A stretch of 64,000 bases of DNA, from NCBI RefSeq assembly GCF_003668565.1, contig NZ_RCWJ01000002.1, forward strand, positions 434,001-498,000, read 5' to 3'. Made by a program: the position numbers and the translations under genes. Below are positions 26,328-34,703 of the stretch, piece after piece (positions within the stretch are counted from its first letter, which is position 1; each line of letters begins with the position of its first letter). The DNA is from Mycetocola zhadangensis (lineage in GTDB: Bacteria; Actinomycetota; Actinomycetes; Actinomycetales; Microbacteriaceae). The notes under the pieces were generated by a model. That model did not search any database, was not told the DNA's origin, and was given only the letters and a program-made list of their open reading frames with translations.

Positions 26328-26678
26328 ATGCAGCCACTCGCGCCGGTTTCTCCTGTCGATATTGACGAGGTGACACACTTTCTCCGGGATGTCGATCTCA
26401 CTCTGAGCGGACTCGATTCAGCCTCGACCCGACTGTGGATAAAGCGCGACGCCAACGGAACCATCATTGCCAGCACCGGATATGAGCTGAGCGACGACGG
26501 ACTGCACGCACTGATTCTCAGCCGACGGTCTGGGCCGTTTTGGCAGAAGCTCGGCTTCGAACCCGCGGACCGCTACGAATTGGCGGCGGCACTGCGTACC
26601 ACTCGCCAGGTGATGCTCTTCACCGAGACCGGTCAATTGGATCGCGAAGTGGCTTGGTCTCGCGACTTGTCCCACTGA
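26328..26678 (+). pseudogene. GNAT acetyltransferase with internal deletion of the CoA-binding core
   Basis: The first 55 residues (VTHFLRDVDLTLSGLDS, LWIKRDANGTIIASTGYEL) and the last 50 (SRRSGPFWQKLGFEPADRYE, LFTETGQLDREVAWSR) match the two ends of ArsN2-like GNAT proteins of about 150 residues. Between them, HALI joins directly to LSRRSGPFWQ: roughly 30-35 residues that should carry the R/Q-x-x-G-x-G/A acetyl-CoA loop are absent, without a frameshift. The product of 116 residues is very unlikely to be active. Confidence 0.7.
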
Positions 26679-26717
26679 AGGTTCGGCTTGAGATGGTCTA
26701 GGGATAGAGTCGCTGCC

Positions 26718-27245
26718 ATGGTCACCGTCGTGCCGTATAGTTCGGATTGGCCGATTCGCTTTGCCGAGCAAGCTCAAAGGCTTCGAGCCGCTCTTGGCAC
26801 GCAGATCATCGCCATCGAACACATCGGCAGCACGGCGATACCCGGACTCCCGGCAAAGCCCGTCATCGACATCGCCGCCTGTACAGCGTCGAATATCGAC
26901 CCATTCTCGCTAGGCCCAGCGATCGAATCACTCGGGTATCAAGAGCATCGAACGGGACCGAAGAACCACGCGATCTTCGTTCGCGGAACCGACTCAGGAC
27001 GGACCGAAATTCTTCACGTCTTCTCCATGGGCGAGTGGGAACTCTGCAATCAGCGCGTCTTTCGCGACAAACTGATGCACGATGCGACGGCCCGGGAGCG
27101 ATATGCCGCGCTGAAGATTTACCTCGGCGCGACGCTCGTCGCCGGAAAGGCGTACACGTTGGCGAAGCGCGGACTGATTCAGGATCTGTTAAACGAGGAG
27201 CGGGAAGCACGCGGGCTTCAGCCAACCGTTGCTTGGGACAAATAG
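26718..27245 (+). CDS. GrpB family protein (UPF0157 nucleotidyltransferase-like)
   Basis: 175 residues from ATG 26718; the in-frame start at 26688 adds an unlikely Arg-rich lead. GrpB proteins share the nucleotidyltransferase fold and are related to dephospho-CoA kinase C-terminal extensions; their substrate is unknown. Family marks: VPYSSDWPIRFAEQA near the start, IEHIGSTAIPGLPAKPVIDI (34-53), NHAIFVRG and the FRDKLMHDATARERYAALK helix. Complete and intact, in contrast to genes just before it. Confidence 0.88.
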   Translation: MVTVVPYSSDWPIRFAEQAQRLRAALGTQIIAIEHIGSTAIPGLPAKPVIDIAACTASNIDPFSLGPAIESLGYQEHRTGPKNHAIFVRGTDSGRTEILHVFSMGEWELCNQRVFRDKLMHDATARERYAALKIYLGATLVAGKAYTLAKRGLIQDLLNEEREARGLQPTVAWDK

Positions 27246-27358
27246 CTCGAGGAGAAGGCGAAAGGCGTCTCGCTCGGTCAGGGTTCCCAAGTGACGCGTT
27301 GCCGGTGCTCGCAAAGTTCGGAGGTTTGGCCGCAACTCTGTGTCGGTAGAGGTCCGGT

Positions 27359-27832
27359 TTATGGGTACTGGTGGCTCAATCGAGGTTGTTCTTCCGCACG
27401 CTGAACATCGGGGTTTCGGCGTTTGGTCGGGGAAGCGAAGATTAGTGACGCGACTACCGCGATCCATACGGAGATAGCGCTTGCGCCTCGGCTGAATAAA
27501 CTTGGGAACGGTAACAGGATTGGGTTCGCGAATGCCATGGCTAGGTCACCAACGATCAGTCCGATGAGCGCCAATACGATCAGTCCAACGGCTGTGCCGA
27601 TTCCGAACGCTGTCCGGAGCCGCGAGATAGCCCAAATGGCGACCGCGCTCACCGCTATGGAAATCAGAATCACGGGGATGACACGCAGCGTATCTCCAGC
27701 CGTCAGCGAGTCCACCCGCGCCCCTTCGCTGTACGACAGGACAACGAACCAAACCAACCCAGCGAGGAATCCGAGAACTGCCGATCTCACAACATCGACC
27801 ATCGCGCGATCTGAGGGCGAACCAGTAGACAT
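27359..27832 (-). CDS. four-helix membrane protein, unknown
   Basis: 157 residues with four hydrophobic stretches (AVLGFLAGLVWFVVLSY, RVIPVILISIAVSAVAIWAI, IGTAVGLIVLALIGLIVGDLAM, AISVWIAVVASLIFA) and a hydrophilic C-terminal tail after SPTKRR. No catalytic motif seen and no family recognised. ATG 27832, with AAGGAG close upstream. Opposite in direction to GrpB and the TmrB-like gene. Confidence 0.6.
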   Translation of the reverse strand: MSTGSPSDRAMVDVVRSAVLGFLAGLVWFVVLSYSEGARVDSLTAGDTLRVIPVILISIAVSAVAIWAISRLRTAFGIGTAVGLIVLALIGLIVGDLAMAFANPILLPFPSLFSRGASAISVWIAVVASLIFASPTKRRNPDVQRAEEQPRLSHQYP

Positions 27833-28091
27833 TGCTATCTCCTTGCGACATGACCGACGCTCCCGCCACCGCAGGCGGTTGAGGTGAACGTACTCCTAGA
27901 AAATCACTTCTGTCCAGCCCATTTGCAGTTCAAAGGAGCACAGGAGCGTGCTCGAGTAGATGAGATCCGATTCGATGGAACATCGGGTCATCGTCGCCGA
28001 TATGGCGGTGATTCCTGGTCGTTCTCGCTGAGGGTTCGCGCGTAAAGGGTCCGGCTGACGGACGCCTGGAGGACGTCGCTACCATTGCGAA

Positions 28092-28616
28092 ATGATCGTT
28101 TGGCTGAATGGGACTCATGGCGCGGGGAAAACAACTACCGCTGCACTTGTTCAGCAACTGATTCCCGATTCACGCATATTCGACGCCGAGAGCGTCGGCG
28201 AGACCCTCATGGGCGTCCATCCCGGGCTACCGGAGACGGACAACTTCCAGAACTGGCCGCCGTGGCGCCAACTCGTAGTCGAAACTGCTCGGCGAATTCT
28301 TCAGTACACCGGCGGAACATTGATCATGCCGATGACCGTGCTCGTCGAAGCGTACTGGCGAGAGATCAGCGAAGGCATAGCCGCACACAACATTCGTTTG
28401 CACCATTTCGTGCTTCACGCCGACCAAGACACACTTCGTCGGCGCATCATGGCGGACGAAGTGATGGAGCCTTCGAACTTTCGCCTTAACCATCTCGCCA
28501 TGTACGACGAGGCGTCCAACGCGTGGCTTCACAACGCTGCCGAAGTCATAGACACGACACAGCTCACGCCCTCACAAGTCGCGTCGCTGGTCGCGAAATC
28601 AGTCGAACGTTCGTAG
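28092..28616 (+). CDS. TmrB-like P-loop protein
   Basis: 174-residue nucleotide-binding protein with Walker A GTHGAGKTT at 7-15. It follows B. subtilis TmrB, the ATP-binding tunicamycin-resistance protein, along its length as I recall it: MIVWLNG at the start, NFQNWPPWRQLV near 51, GTLIMPMTVL near 75, HHFVLHADQDTLRRRI near 104. Closely related AAA_33 kinases modify small molecules, so a kinase function is also possible. It is isolated in the accessory region; resistance is inference only. Confidence 0.8.
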   Translation: MIVWLNGTHGAGKTTTAALVQQLIPDSRIFDAESVGETLMGVHPGLPETDNFQNWPPWRQLVVETARRILQYTGGTLIMPMTVLVEAYWREISEGIAAHNIRLHHFVLHADQDTLRRRIMADEVMEPSNFRLNHLAMYDEASNAWLHNAAEVIDTTQLTPSQVASLVAKSVERS

Positions 28617-28706
28617 AGCAACCCTTCCCGTCGGGCTCCTCGTTGAGGGTTACTTGGAAATCGCCACGATTCGTTAGTGTGACGTTATTGGGTACAGGGG
28701 GAAACC

Positions 28707-29036
28707 ATGCAGAAATCAACAGCCATTGTCGCGTTCGTGGCGGGCCTGCTCACCTTCCCGGCCATGTTGCTCTTCAACTACTGGACGGGGCTCCGAAACC
28801 CGGACTTCTTCTGCCAGATCGTCGCTTCGCACCCGCCAGAGGCTCTGCTTGAAGGCGAGATCAGTGGCGAACCGTCCCTTGTCCCACTTGGTATCACGTG
28901 CCAGTTCCCGGCGCCCGGAGGTGGGTACATCTCCGTGCAGCCCGCTTGGACAGTAACTGTCATAGCGGCGAGCGGGATCGCGTTGATGATCACCGGAGTC
29001 GTTCTCTTTGCGCGCAGTCGTTCCAGCAAGATTTGA
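28707..29036 (+). CDS. two-helix membrane protein, unknown
   Basis: 109 residues: an N-terminal helix (AIVAFVAGLLTFPAMLLFNYW), an extracytoplasmic loop of about 50 residues with two Cys (DFFCQIV and GITCQF) that could form a disulphide, and a C-terminal helix (WTVTVIAASGIALMITGVVLFA) with a basic end. Good ribosome site GGGGGAAACC before ATG 28707. No family recognised. Confidence 0.6.
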   Translation: MQKSTAIVAFVAGLLTFPAMLLFNYWTGLRNPDFFCQIVASHPPEALLEGEISGEPSLVPLGITCQFPAPGGGYISVQPAWTVTVIAASGIALMITGVVLFARSRSSKI

Positions 29037-29134
29037 TGCAGTAGGGGTTCCGCTTACGGGAGCCGTAGCGTCGCCGTGCCGCTATAGACAACTGCGTTGA
29101 ACCGCCACTTCGAGTCCACCGTCACTGGGGGTCC

Positions 29135-29181
29135 GGTGTCTCATAACCTGGCTGTCTCGAAACCCATGGGATACGAGACAA
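29135..29181. repeat. TGTCTC repeat, copy B
   Basis: TGTCTC at 29137 and 29153 and GAGACA at 29175, the same 16- and 38-base offsets as copy A. Preceded by GGTCCGG as in copy A. It lies in the 238-base gap between two unknown genes. Confidence 0.8.
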
Positions 29182-29274
29182 ACGAGCACCGCATTTGGAA
29201 TGCGAGTGAGACGTCTCGGATCCCTATAGTTGCGAGACGTACAAGAACAGCGATCAGAAGGGTAGGCGCCGGCC

Positions 29275-29868
29275 ATGGCAGTAGTCCTCGGGGACCCACC
29301 TGATCCGCCGATCAATTTGTCGTGGGGGGATCCCAGTAAGAAGAACGAGTCCCTGAGTAGGACTTACGAGTCCCTGACTGATCTCGGCATCGACCTCGAG
29401 TTCGAGCGCGAGGGTGAGTGGGCAGGTTTCGCGCCCGCGCCGGTCTTCACCGATCGGGTAGGTCGAAGGTTTCGAATTCTGGTCATGTCGCTCGAGGTCG
29501 TGTTGTGTGTGGAGGTACCCGCTGACTACGAGCCTGCACAGCTACGGTTGCGGCGAGTCTGGGTATCAGGCGAAGAGATAGTCATCGAGTCCCTGCACTC
29601 GGTGGACCACCGCGCGCTTTCGAGCGAGTCACGAACGGCAATTCCTATAGAGACGATCGAACTTGCCGACGAAACAATCACTGCATCAGAGGACACAGAC
29701 AAGGAAGGATCGTCTGTGCTTTCGTGGCCCGTCTTCGACGAAGACTGGATGAACAGTGTTGACCCCGCGCCGCCCTTCATCATCACTTTGGGCTCACTGG
29801 GAACGTGGCTCTCCCAGATTCTGAGGAACCGTTTTCGGCGCTTGTCACCCCCGGAGAGTCCGGAATAA
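29275..29868 (+). CDS. hypothetical acidic cytoplasmic protein
   Basis: 197 residues, acidic, without signal peptide or membrane helix. Predicted by eye to be mostly beta strands up to residue 95 (FRILVMSLEVVLCVEV, LRLRRVWVSGEEIVIESL), then a Ser/Asp/Glu-rich stretch and a Trp/Phe/Pro-rich end. No family recognised. Size, acidity and its position before a WapI-type immunity gene make another immunity protein conceivable, but nothing in the sequence proves it. Confidence 0.5.
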   Translation: MAVVLGDPPDPPINLSWGDPSKKNESLSRTYESLTDLGIDLEFEREGEWAGFAPAPVFTDRVGRRFRILVMSLEVVLCVEVPADYEPAQLRLRRVWVSGEEIVIESLHSVDHRALSSESRTAIPIETIELADETITASEDTDKEGSSVLSWPVFDEDWMNSVDPAPPFIITLGSLGTWLSQILRNRFRRLSPPESPE

Positions 29869-29994
29869 GTTGCTGCGTCGATTCGCGCCCAGAGCATCCG
29901 TTCAACGGATGCTGGGCATACATGTGTCGACAACCGAAGGCACCTGGATCACATCAAGCGAAATACACGCCGGGCGCGATGCGATGATCTTGAA

Positions 29995-30489
29995 ATGGAA
30001 CTCAAGGACCTTTCTGGCATACCGCGCGTCGTTCTTCATCCGGTTGAATACGAGTTCGCATCGGCGATGGGAGATGCTTGGGATGACAACTGGCTTGTCA
30101 TCGCCGGTGAAGTTACCGCCAAGGAACAGAAGTGGTCCTTCCGGCACCCCTCCTTGGTTATCGACGAAGCAATAGAGATCGCCGAGTGGTTTGAGCGCGT
30201 TGCGAATCGGCGTGAGGCTCCCACCGGGTTACGCGGCAACGGTGGCATCGAACCGTCCCTTGCATTCACTGAGCCGAATCTTGCCTTCAGCGTCAAAAGC
30301 TACGGGGAAGACACAGCCGTCGTTCGAGTTCACTTCTCCTTGGAGGCGTTGCCCCCAAACCATCGCGGGCCGGCAACCGATCAGATCGCGAGGTACACCT
30401 TTTCGGTCGAATTAGAGATCCCTTTCACAGACGCTCTCGGGGCAGCTACGACCTGGCGGAAGGAACTTGCTGTCTTGCCAAGACGTTGA
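29995..30489 (+). CDS. WapI-type immunity family protein
   Basis: 164 residues resembling small cytoplasmic proteins annotated as WapI-family immunity proteins: VEYEFASAMGDAWDDNWLVI near the start, then KWSFRHPSLVIDEAIEIAEW and a beta-rich half (LAFSVKSYGEDTAVVRVHFSL). In known cases such genes neutralise the C-terminal toxin of a polymorphic toxin next door. No toxin gene is adjacent, so this would be an orphan immunity gene, as often found in decayed or acquired islands. ATG 29995; recognition is from memory of the family pattern. Confidence 0.6.
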   Translation: MELKDLSGIPRVVLHPVEYEFASAMGDAWDDNWLVIAGEVTAKEQKWSFRHPSLVIDEAIEIAEWFERVANRREAPTGLRGNGGIEPSLAFTEPNLAFSVKSYGEDTAVVRVHFSLEALPPNHRGPATDQIARYTFSVELEIPFTDALGAATTWRKELAVLPRR

Positions 30490-30573
30490 AACTCTAGACG
30501 TCTTCTCAGTTCCTCTTGCGGACTTTGAGTAGTTGCTCGCGGGGCTCTCATTATCGTGACCCGGCCGATACGA

Positions 30574-30652
30574 GGTGTCTCGTAACCTCGGTGTCTCGAA
30601 ACCCATGGGACATAAGACTTCGGTCGCCTGCGCTGAGCCGACGCAGGCGACC
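30574..30652. repeat. TGTCTC repeat, copy C, with adjoining hairpin
   Basis: TGTCTC at 30576 and 30592; the third site is degenerate (AAGACT at 30614). Offsets equal copies A and B. It runs into an 11-bp perfect hairpin (30622-30632 with 30642-30652), which may act as a terminator. It marks the right boundary of the disturbed region, just ahead of the nuclease-helicase gene. Confidence 0.75.
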
Positions 30653-30786
30653 AGGCCGATGCGCCAGCTAGCGATCACAGAACGCCGCCATATACATATA
30701 GCGCCGATAGTCCCAGACCGGGCGAGTGCGGTCGATGTCGGGCGCTGCCGCTAGCCTCGAGAACGAAATCGACCATCGGAGGTCCT

Positions 30787-33700
30787 GTGTTCTTCCTCGA
30801 CGACTCACTCGTCACCAGCGCCAGTGACTTGACGGCGGCGTCGAAGTGCGAGTTCGCGTTCCTGCGCAAACTCGACGCGAAGCTCGGACGCATTGATCGG
30901 GTCGATGAGAAAGCCGATGCCATGCTGGCGCGCACCGGGCGGCTCGGGGATGAACACGAGGCGCGGGTGCTCGACGCGTATCGGGCGGAGTTCGGCGACG
31001 GCGTTGCCGAGATTTCGCGTCCGGACAAGATGACCACCGACGCCCTCGAGGCCGCGGTGGCCGCCACCGACCGGGCGTTCGCGAGCGAAGCCGATGTGGT
31101 GTTTCAGGCCACTTTCTTCGACGGGATCTTTGTTGGATTCGCTGACTTCATTGTGCGACGGCCGGACGGCCGCTACCTGGTGCAAGACACCAAACTGGCA
31201 CGATCGGCGAAGGTGACAGCACTGCTGCAGCTGGCCGCGTACGTTGAACAACTCGAGGCGCGCGGAGTTGCCGCGGCCGACGCCGTCGAGCTATTGCTCG
31301 GCAACGGAACCACGAGCGAGCACAGGGTCAGCGACATCATGCCGGTCTACCGCAAACGCAAAGAGCGGCTCGCGCACATCATCGCCGAGCGCATCGCAGA
31401 CACCGACGTTGTGGCGTGGGGCGACGAGCGTTATTCGATCTGCGGTCGCTGTGAGACCTGTGAGCTCGAGATTCAGGCCAGCCGGGATGTGCTGCTGGTC
31501 GCCGGCATGAGGGTGACCCAGCGCGCTCGATTGGCGAACGCCGGCATTACGACCATCGAAGAGCTTGCCGCGTTCGACGGAGCCGGCATCGACGGCATGG
31601 GTGATTCGACGCTGGCCGGGCTTCGGTTGCAAGCCGACCTGCAGTTGCACGGGCCGTCGAGCCCCGAAGACCACACACCGCCGCCCGTGCGGGTGTTTCA
31701 CCCCGAGGCGCTCGCCGCTCTGCCGGAGCCAGACGCCGGCGACATCTTCTTCGACTTCGAGGGCGATCCTCTCTACACCGAGGGCGACGGCCACTCGTGG
31801 GGGCTCGACTACCTGTTCGGACTCGTCGACAACGACGAAACGTTCACATCGTTCTGGGCGCACAGTTTCGCTGAGGAACGCGTGGCTCTGCGGGAGTTCC
31901 TCGACTTCGTCGCCGAACGACGTGCTCGGTTCCCGCACATGCACATTTATCACTACGCCTCATACGAGCGCACGCACCTGTCCTCGATCGCCGCCCGGCA
32001 CGGCATCGGTGAGGAGGAGGTCGATGCGCTGCTTCGCGACAACGTGCTCGTCGACCTGTACCCGATGGTCAAGAAGAGCATCCGGGTCGGGTCACGGTCG
32101 TACTCGATCAAGAAGCTCGAACCGCTCTACATGGGTGACGAACTCCGCAATCAGGAGGGCGTGATCAATGCCGCAGACTCGATCACCGAGTACGCCGACG
32201 CGATGGAGTTGCTCGCTCACGGGTCGGTGAATGAGGGGCAGCACAAGCTCGACGAGATCGGCGAGTACAACAAGTACGACTGCGTCTCGACGCTGCGGTT
32301 GCGGGACTGGCTGCTCGAACGGGGCCGCGAGAACGGGGTTTTGCCCGGAACGCTGCACGAGGCGAAGGACTCGGTTCCCGACGTCGAGCCGTCACCCCTC
32401 CGCTATGCCCTGCTCGCCCTCGCCGGGGATCGGCTCGCTGCCGGACGCAGCGCGGACGAGACCGCTGCGGCGTTCGCGGCTGCCGCGCTCGACTACCACC
32501 AGCGTGAACAGAAGAGCTTCTGGTGGGGCCACTTCGCCCGACTGGTGCAAGACATCGGCGACTGGGCAGACACCCGCGACGTTCTGGTTGTTGTTCCGGG
32601 CGGAGTGACCGTTGAAAAGCCGTGGTTCCGTGAGGGGAAGCAGAAGAACGAACGGCGCTGGCTGCGGCTGACCGGCTCGTGGGGACCGGGGAGCAGCATG
32701 AAACCGGGTGAGCAGGCCGGTCCGCATCTCGTTTATGAGTACGAGGGGCGGCCGTTCGACGCGAAGATCGGTGACCCTGGCGCTCGGGTTCCCAAAACTG
32801 TGCGTGTGCTCGAGGTCGACGACCGCGGCGCTCTCGTCGAGGAAACCACTCCGACGGGCGTCGAGCCGTACGACGCTGTGCCCATCGCTTTGACCCCGGC
32901 AGCTCCGCCGCCAGCCGGGCAGCAGAAGCCGGCGATCGAAGAGTGGGCGCAGGCCATCATCGACGCCCAGCCGGCCTGGCCAATCGACCCCGTCGTCGAC
33001 ATCCTCCGCCGCACGCCGCCCCGCACCCGTAGCGGATCGCTCGCGCCGGTCTCGGGCGACCGGATCGACGCCGTGACGGAGTCAATCCTCGACCTCGACG
33101 CCTCCTACCTCGCCGTCCAGGGCCCACCAGGCACGGGCAAGACCTATCTGGGTGCCCACGTCATCACAGCGCTGGTGCAGAAACACGGCTGGAAGATCGG
33201 CGTTGTGGCGCAGTCCCACGCGGTGGTCGAGAACCTGCTGTCCGCCGTCGTCAAGGCCGGGCTCCCCGCCGAGCTGGTGGGCAAGGTGCAGAAGAACGGA
33301 GCGGACGCAGCGCCGGTGCCGTACACCGAACTGCCGTCCAACGGGCAGCTGATGTTCGCGGCCGAACACGAAGAAACCGGCTTCGTCCTCGGCGGCACCG
33401 CGTGGGACTTCAGCAACAAGGCACGGTTCCCCCGACACTCGCTCGACCTTCTCGTCATCGACGAAGCCGGACAGTACTCACTCGCCTTCACCATCGCGGC
33501 GAGTGTTGCCGCTCGCAACCTGCTCCTGCTCGGAGACCCGCAGCAGTTGCCGCAGGTGAGCCAGGGTCTGCACCCCGAGCCGATTGACACCTCAGCTCTC
33601 GGCTGGGTCAGCGACGGACACGATGTGCTCCCGGCTGAACTCGGTTACTTCCTGGCCGAGTCACGACGAATGCACCCGGATGTCACTGCACCGGTTTCGC

Positions 33701-34263
33701 GACTGTCTTACGAGGGAGAACTCCACGCCCATGAGGTCACCTCGACCCGTCACCTCGACGGCATCGAGGCCGGGCTTCACGTCGAGCGCGTCGAACATGC
33801 CGGAAACTCCACCTACTCCCGTGAGGAAGCGGACCGGGTTGTGGAACTTGTGCGTTCGGCGATCGGTCGCGCCTGGACCGACCCCACGGAGTCCCGGAAC
33901 GCCGAGCCTCTCGGGCAGCAGGACATCATCGTGGTGTCGCCGTACAACGCGCAGGTCGCTGAAGTTCGCGACGCGCTCACATCTGCCGGATTCGGTGAAG
34001 TGCGCGTTGGCACGGTCGACAAGTTCCAGGGCCAGGAGGCAGCGATCGCGATCATGACGCTCGCCGCGTCCTCGGCGGCCGAGGTTCCTCGAGGAATGGG
34101 CTTCCTCATTCTCAAGAACCGGCTGAACGTGGCGATCTCGCGCGCGAAGTGGGCCGCCTGGCTCGTCTACTCACCGGCGCTGACCGACTACCTGCCGGTC
34201 ACGGCCAAGGAAGTGGCCGAACTCAGCGCCTTCATTACGCTCGCGGAGTCACACGAGTTGTAA
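30787..34263 (+). CDS. TM0106-family RecB-like nuclease fused to SF1 helicase
   Basis: 1158 residues, GTG start with GGAGG five bases upstream. N-terminal Cas4/AddB-like nuclease: Asp120, Asp134 and Lys136 (ADFIV... QDTKLA) form the PD-D/ExK site, and Cys21 with C219-xx-C222-xx-C225 can hold an Fe-S cluster. Next, a YprB/RNase H-like domain (DIFFDFEGDPLY near 320). From about 770 an SF1 helicase: Walker A GPPGTGKTYL, VIDEAGQYSL, GDPQQLPQVSQG, VDKFQGQEAA and LNVAISRAKWAAWLVY. This architecture is expected to unwind and trim DNA; a repair or defence role is not settled. It appears monocistronic. Confidence 0.9.
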   Translation: MFFLDDSLVTSASDLTAASKCEFAFLRKLDAKLGRIDRVDEKADAMLARTGRLGDEHEARVLDAYRAEFGDGVAEISRPDKMTTDALEAAVAATDRAFASEADVVFQATFFDGIFVGFADFIVRRPDGRYLVQDTKLARSAKVTALLQLAAYVEQLEARGVAAADAVELLLGNGTTSEHRVSDIMPVYRKRKERLAHIIAERIADTDVVAWGDERYSICGRCETCELEIQASRDVLLVAGMRVTQRARLANAGITTIEELAAFDGAGIDGMGDSTLAGLRLQADLQLHGPSSPEDHTPPPVRVFHPEALAALPEPDAGDIFFDFEGDPLYTEGDGHSWGLDYLFGLVDNDETFTSFWAHSFAEERVALREFLDFVAERRARFPHMHIYHYASYERTHLSSIAARHGIGEEEVDALLRDNVLVDLYPMVKKSIRVGSRSYSIKKLEPLYMGDELRNQEGVINAADSITEYADAMELLAHGSVNEGQHKLDEIGEYNKYDCVSTLRLRDWLLERGRENGVLPGTLHEAKDSVPDVEPSPLRYALLALAGDRLAAGRSADETAAAFAAAALDYHQREQKSFWWGHFARLVQDIGDWADTRDVLVVVPGGVTVEKPWFREGKQKNERRWLRLTGSWGPGSSMKPGEQAGPHLVYEYEGRPFDAKIGDPGARVPKTVRVLEVDDRGALVEETTPTGVEPYDAVPIALTPAAPPPAGQQKPAIEEWAQAIIDAQPAWPIDPVVDILRRTPPRTRSGSLAPVSGDRIDAVTESILDLDASYLAVQGPPGTGKTYLGAHVITALVQKHGWKIGVVAQSHAVVENLLSAVVKAGLPAELVGKVQKNGADAAPVPYTELPSNGQLMFAAEHEETGFVLGGTAWDFSNKARFPRHSLDLLVIDEAGQYSLAFTIAASVAARNLLLLGDPQQLPQVSQGLHPEPIDTSALGWVSDGHDVLPAELGYFLAESRRMHPDVTAPVSRLSYEGELHAHEVTSTRHLDGIEAGLHVERVEHAGNSTYSREEADRVVELVRSAIGRAWTDPTESRNAEPLGQQDIIVVSPYNAQVAEVRDALTSAGFGEVRVGTVDKFQGQEAAIAIMTLAASSAAEVPRGMGFLILKNRLNVAISRAKWAAWLVYSPALTDYLPVTAKEVAELSAFITLAESHEL

Positions 34264-34272
34264 CGACAGGCG

Positions 34273-34557
34273 TTAGCGGTTCAGGAGATTCTTCCGCTCC
34301 GGGTGGCCGGCGAACCAGTCGACGACAAACGAACAGACGGGGACGACACGGTCGTCGGTTCTCGACTCGATGTCGTTCATCGCGAACTCGATGAGGGCTG
34401 CTGCATGACCGTTGCCCCGCCGCGACGGGGTTGTGTACGTGTGCGTGAAGTACACGGCGCCGGGGCGTGGTGAGTAGTCGGCGACGCAGACAAGCTCGTT
34501 CCCAATGTGCAGCGCGTACCGTTTGGCGTCCGGCTCATGAGAGAAGGAAGAGGTCAT
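34273..34557 (-). CDS. YjdJ-type GNAT N-acetyltransferase
   Basis: 94 residues from ATG 34555-34557; the longer frame upstream is Arg-rich shadow sequence. It is the minimal GNAT of the GCN5-related YjdJ/Gtn type: YALHIGNELVCVADYSPRPG, FTHTYTTPSRRGNGHAAAL with the CoA loop RRGNGHA, and the closing VVPVCSFVVDWFAGHPE. Substrate unknown in these short forms. It is convergent with the nuclease-helicase, nine bases apart. Confidence 0.85.
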   Translation of the reverse strand: MTSSFSHEPDAKRYALHIGNELVCVADYSPRPGAVYFTHTYTTPSRRGNGHAAALIEFAMNDIESRTDDRVVPVCSFVVDWFAGHPERKNLLNR

Positions 34558-34559
34558 GT

Positions 34560-34655
34560 GCCCAGCGTAAACCGGGAAACCGGACTGTGAGCTGCCTCCT
34601 TCGCGATCCCGAGGGCAACGAGTTCTGCATCCTCCGTCCGGCTCCGGGCGTCTGA
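34560..34655 (+). pseudogene. C-terminal remnant of a VOC/glyoxalase protein
   Basis: Only the tail of a VOC-superfamily protein is left: LLRDPEGNEFCILRP followed by APGV and a TGA at 34655. DPEGNEFC is the last metal-binding strand of this fold. No upstream part of the domain is found in any frame; the preceding bases belong to the divergent GNAT gene. Confidence 0.6.
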
Positions 34656-34703
34656 TCCTCGGGAGGATACCTCGATGTCGGATGCCTCGAGTAGCTTTTT
34701 CGC

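Noticed and set aside
25603-30620. Integron attC sites between small cassettes
   Set aside because: The repeats do not have the GTTRRRY/RYYYAAC core, no integrase gene is present, and the genes have mixed orientation.
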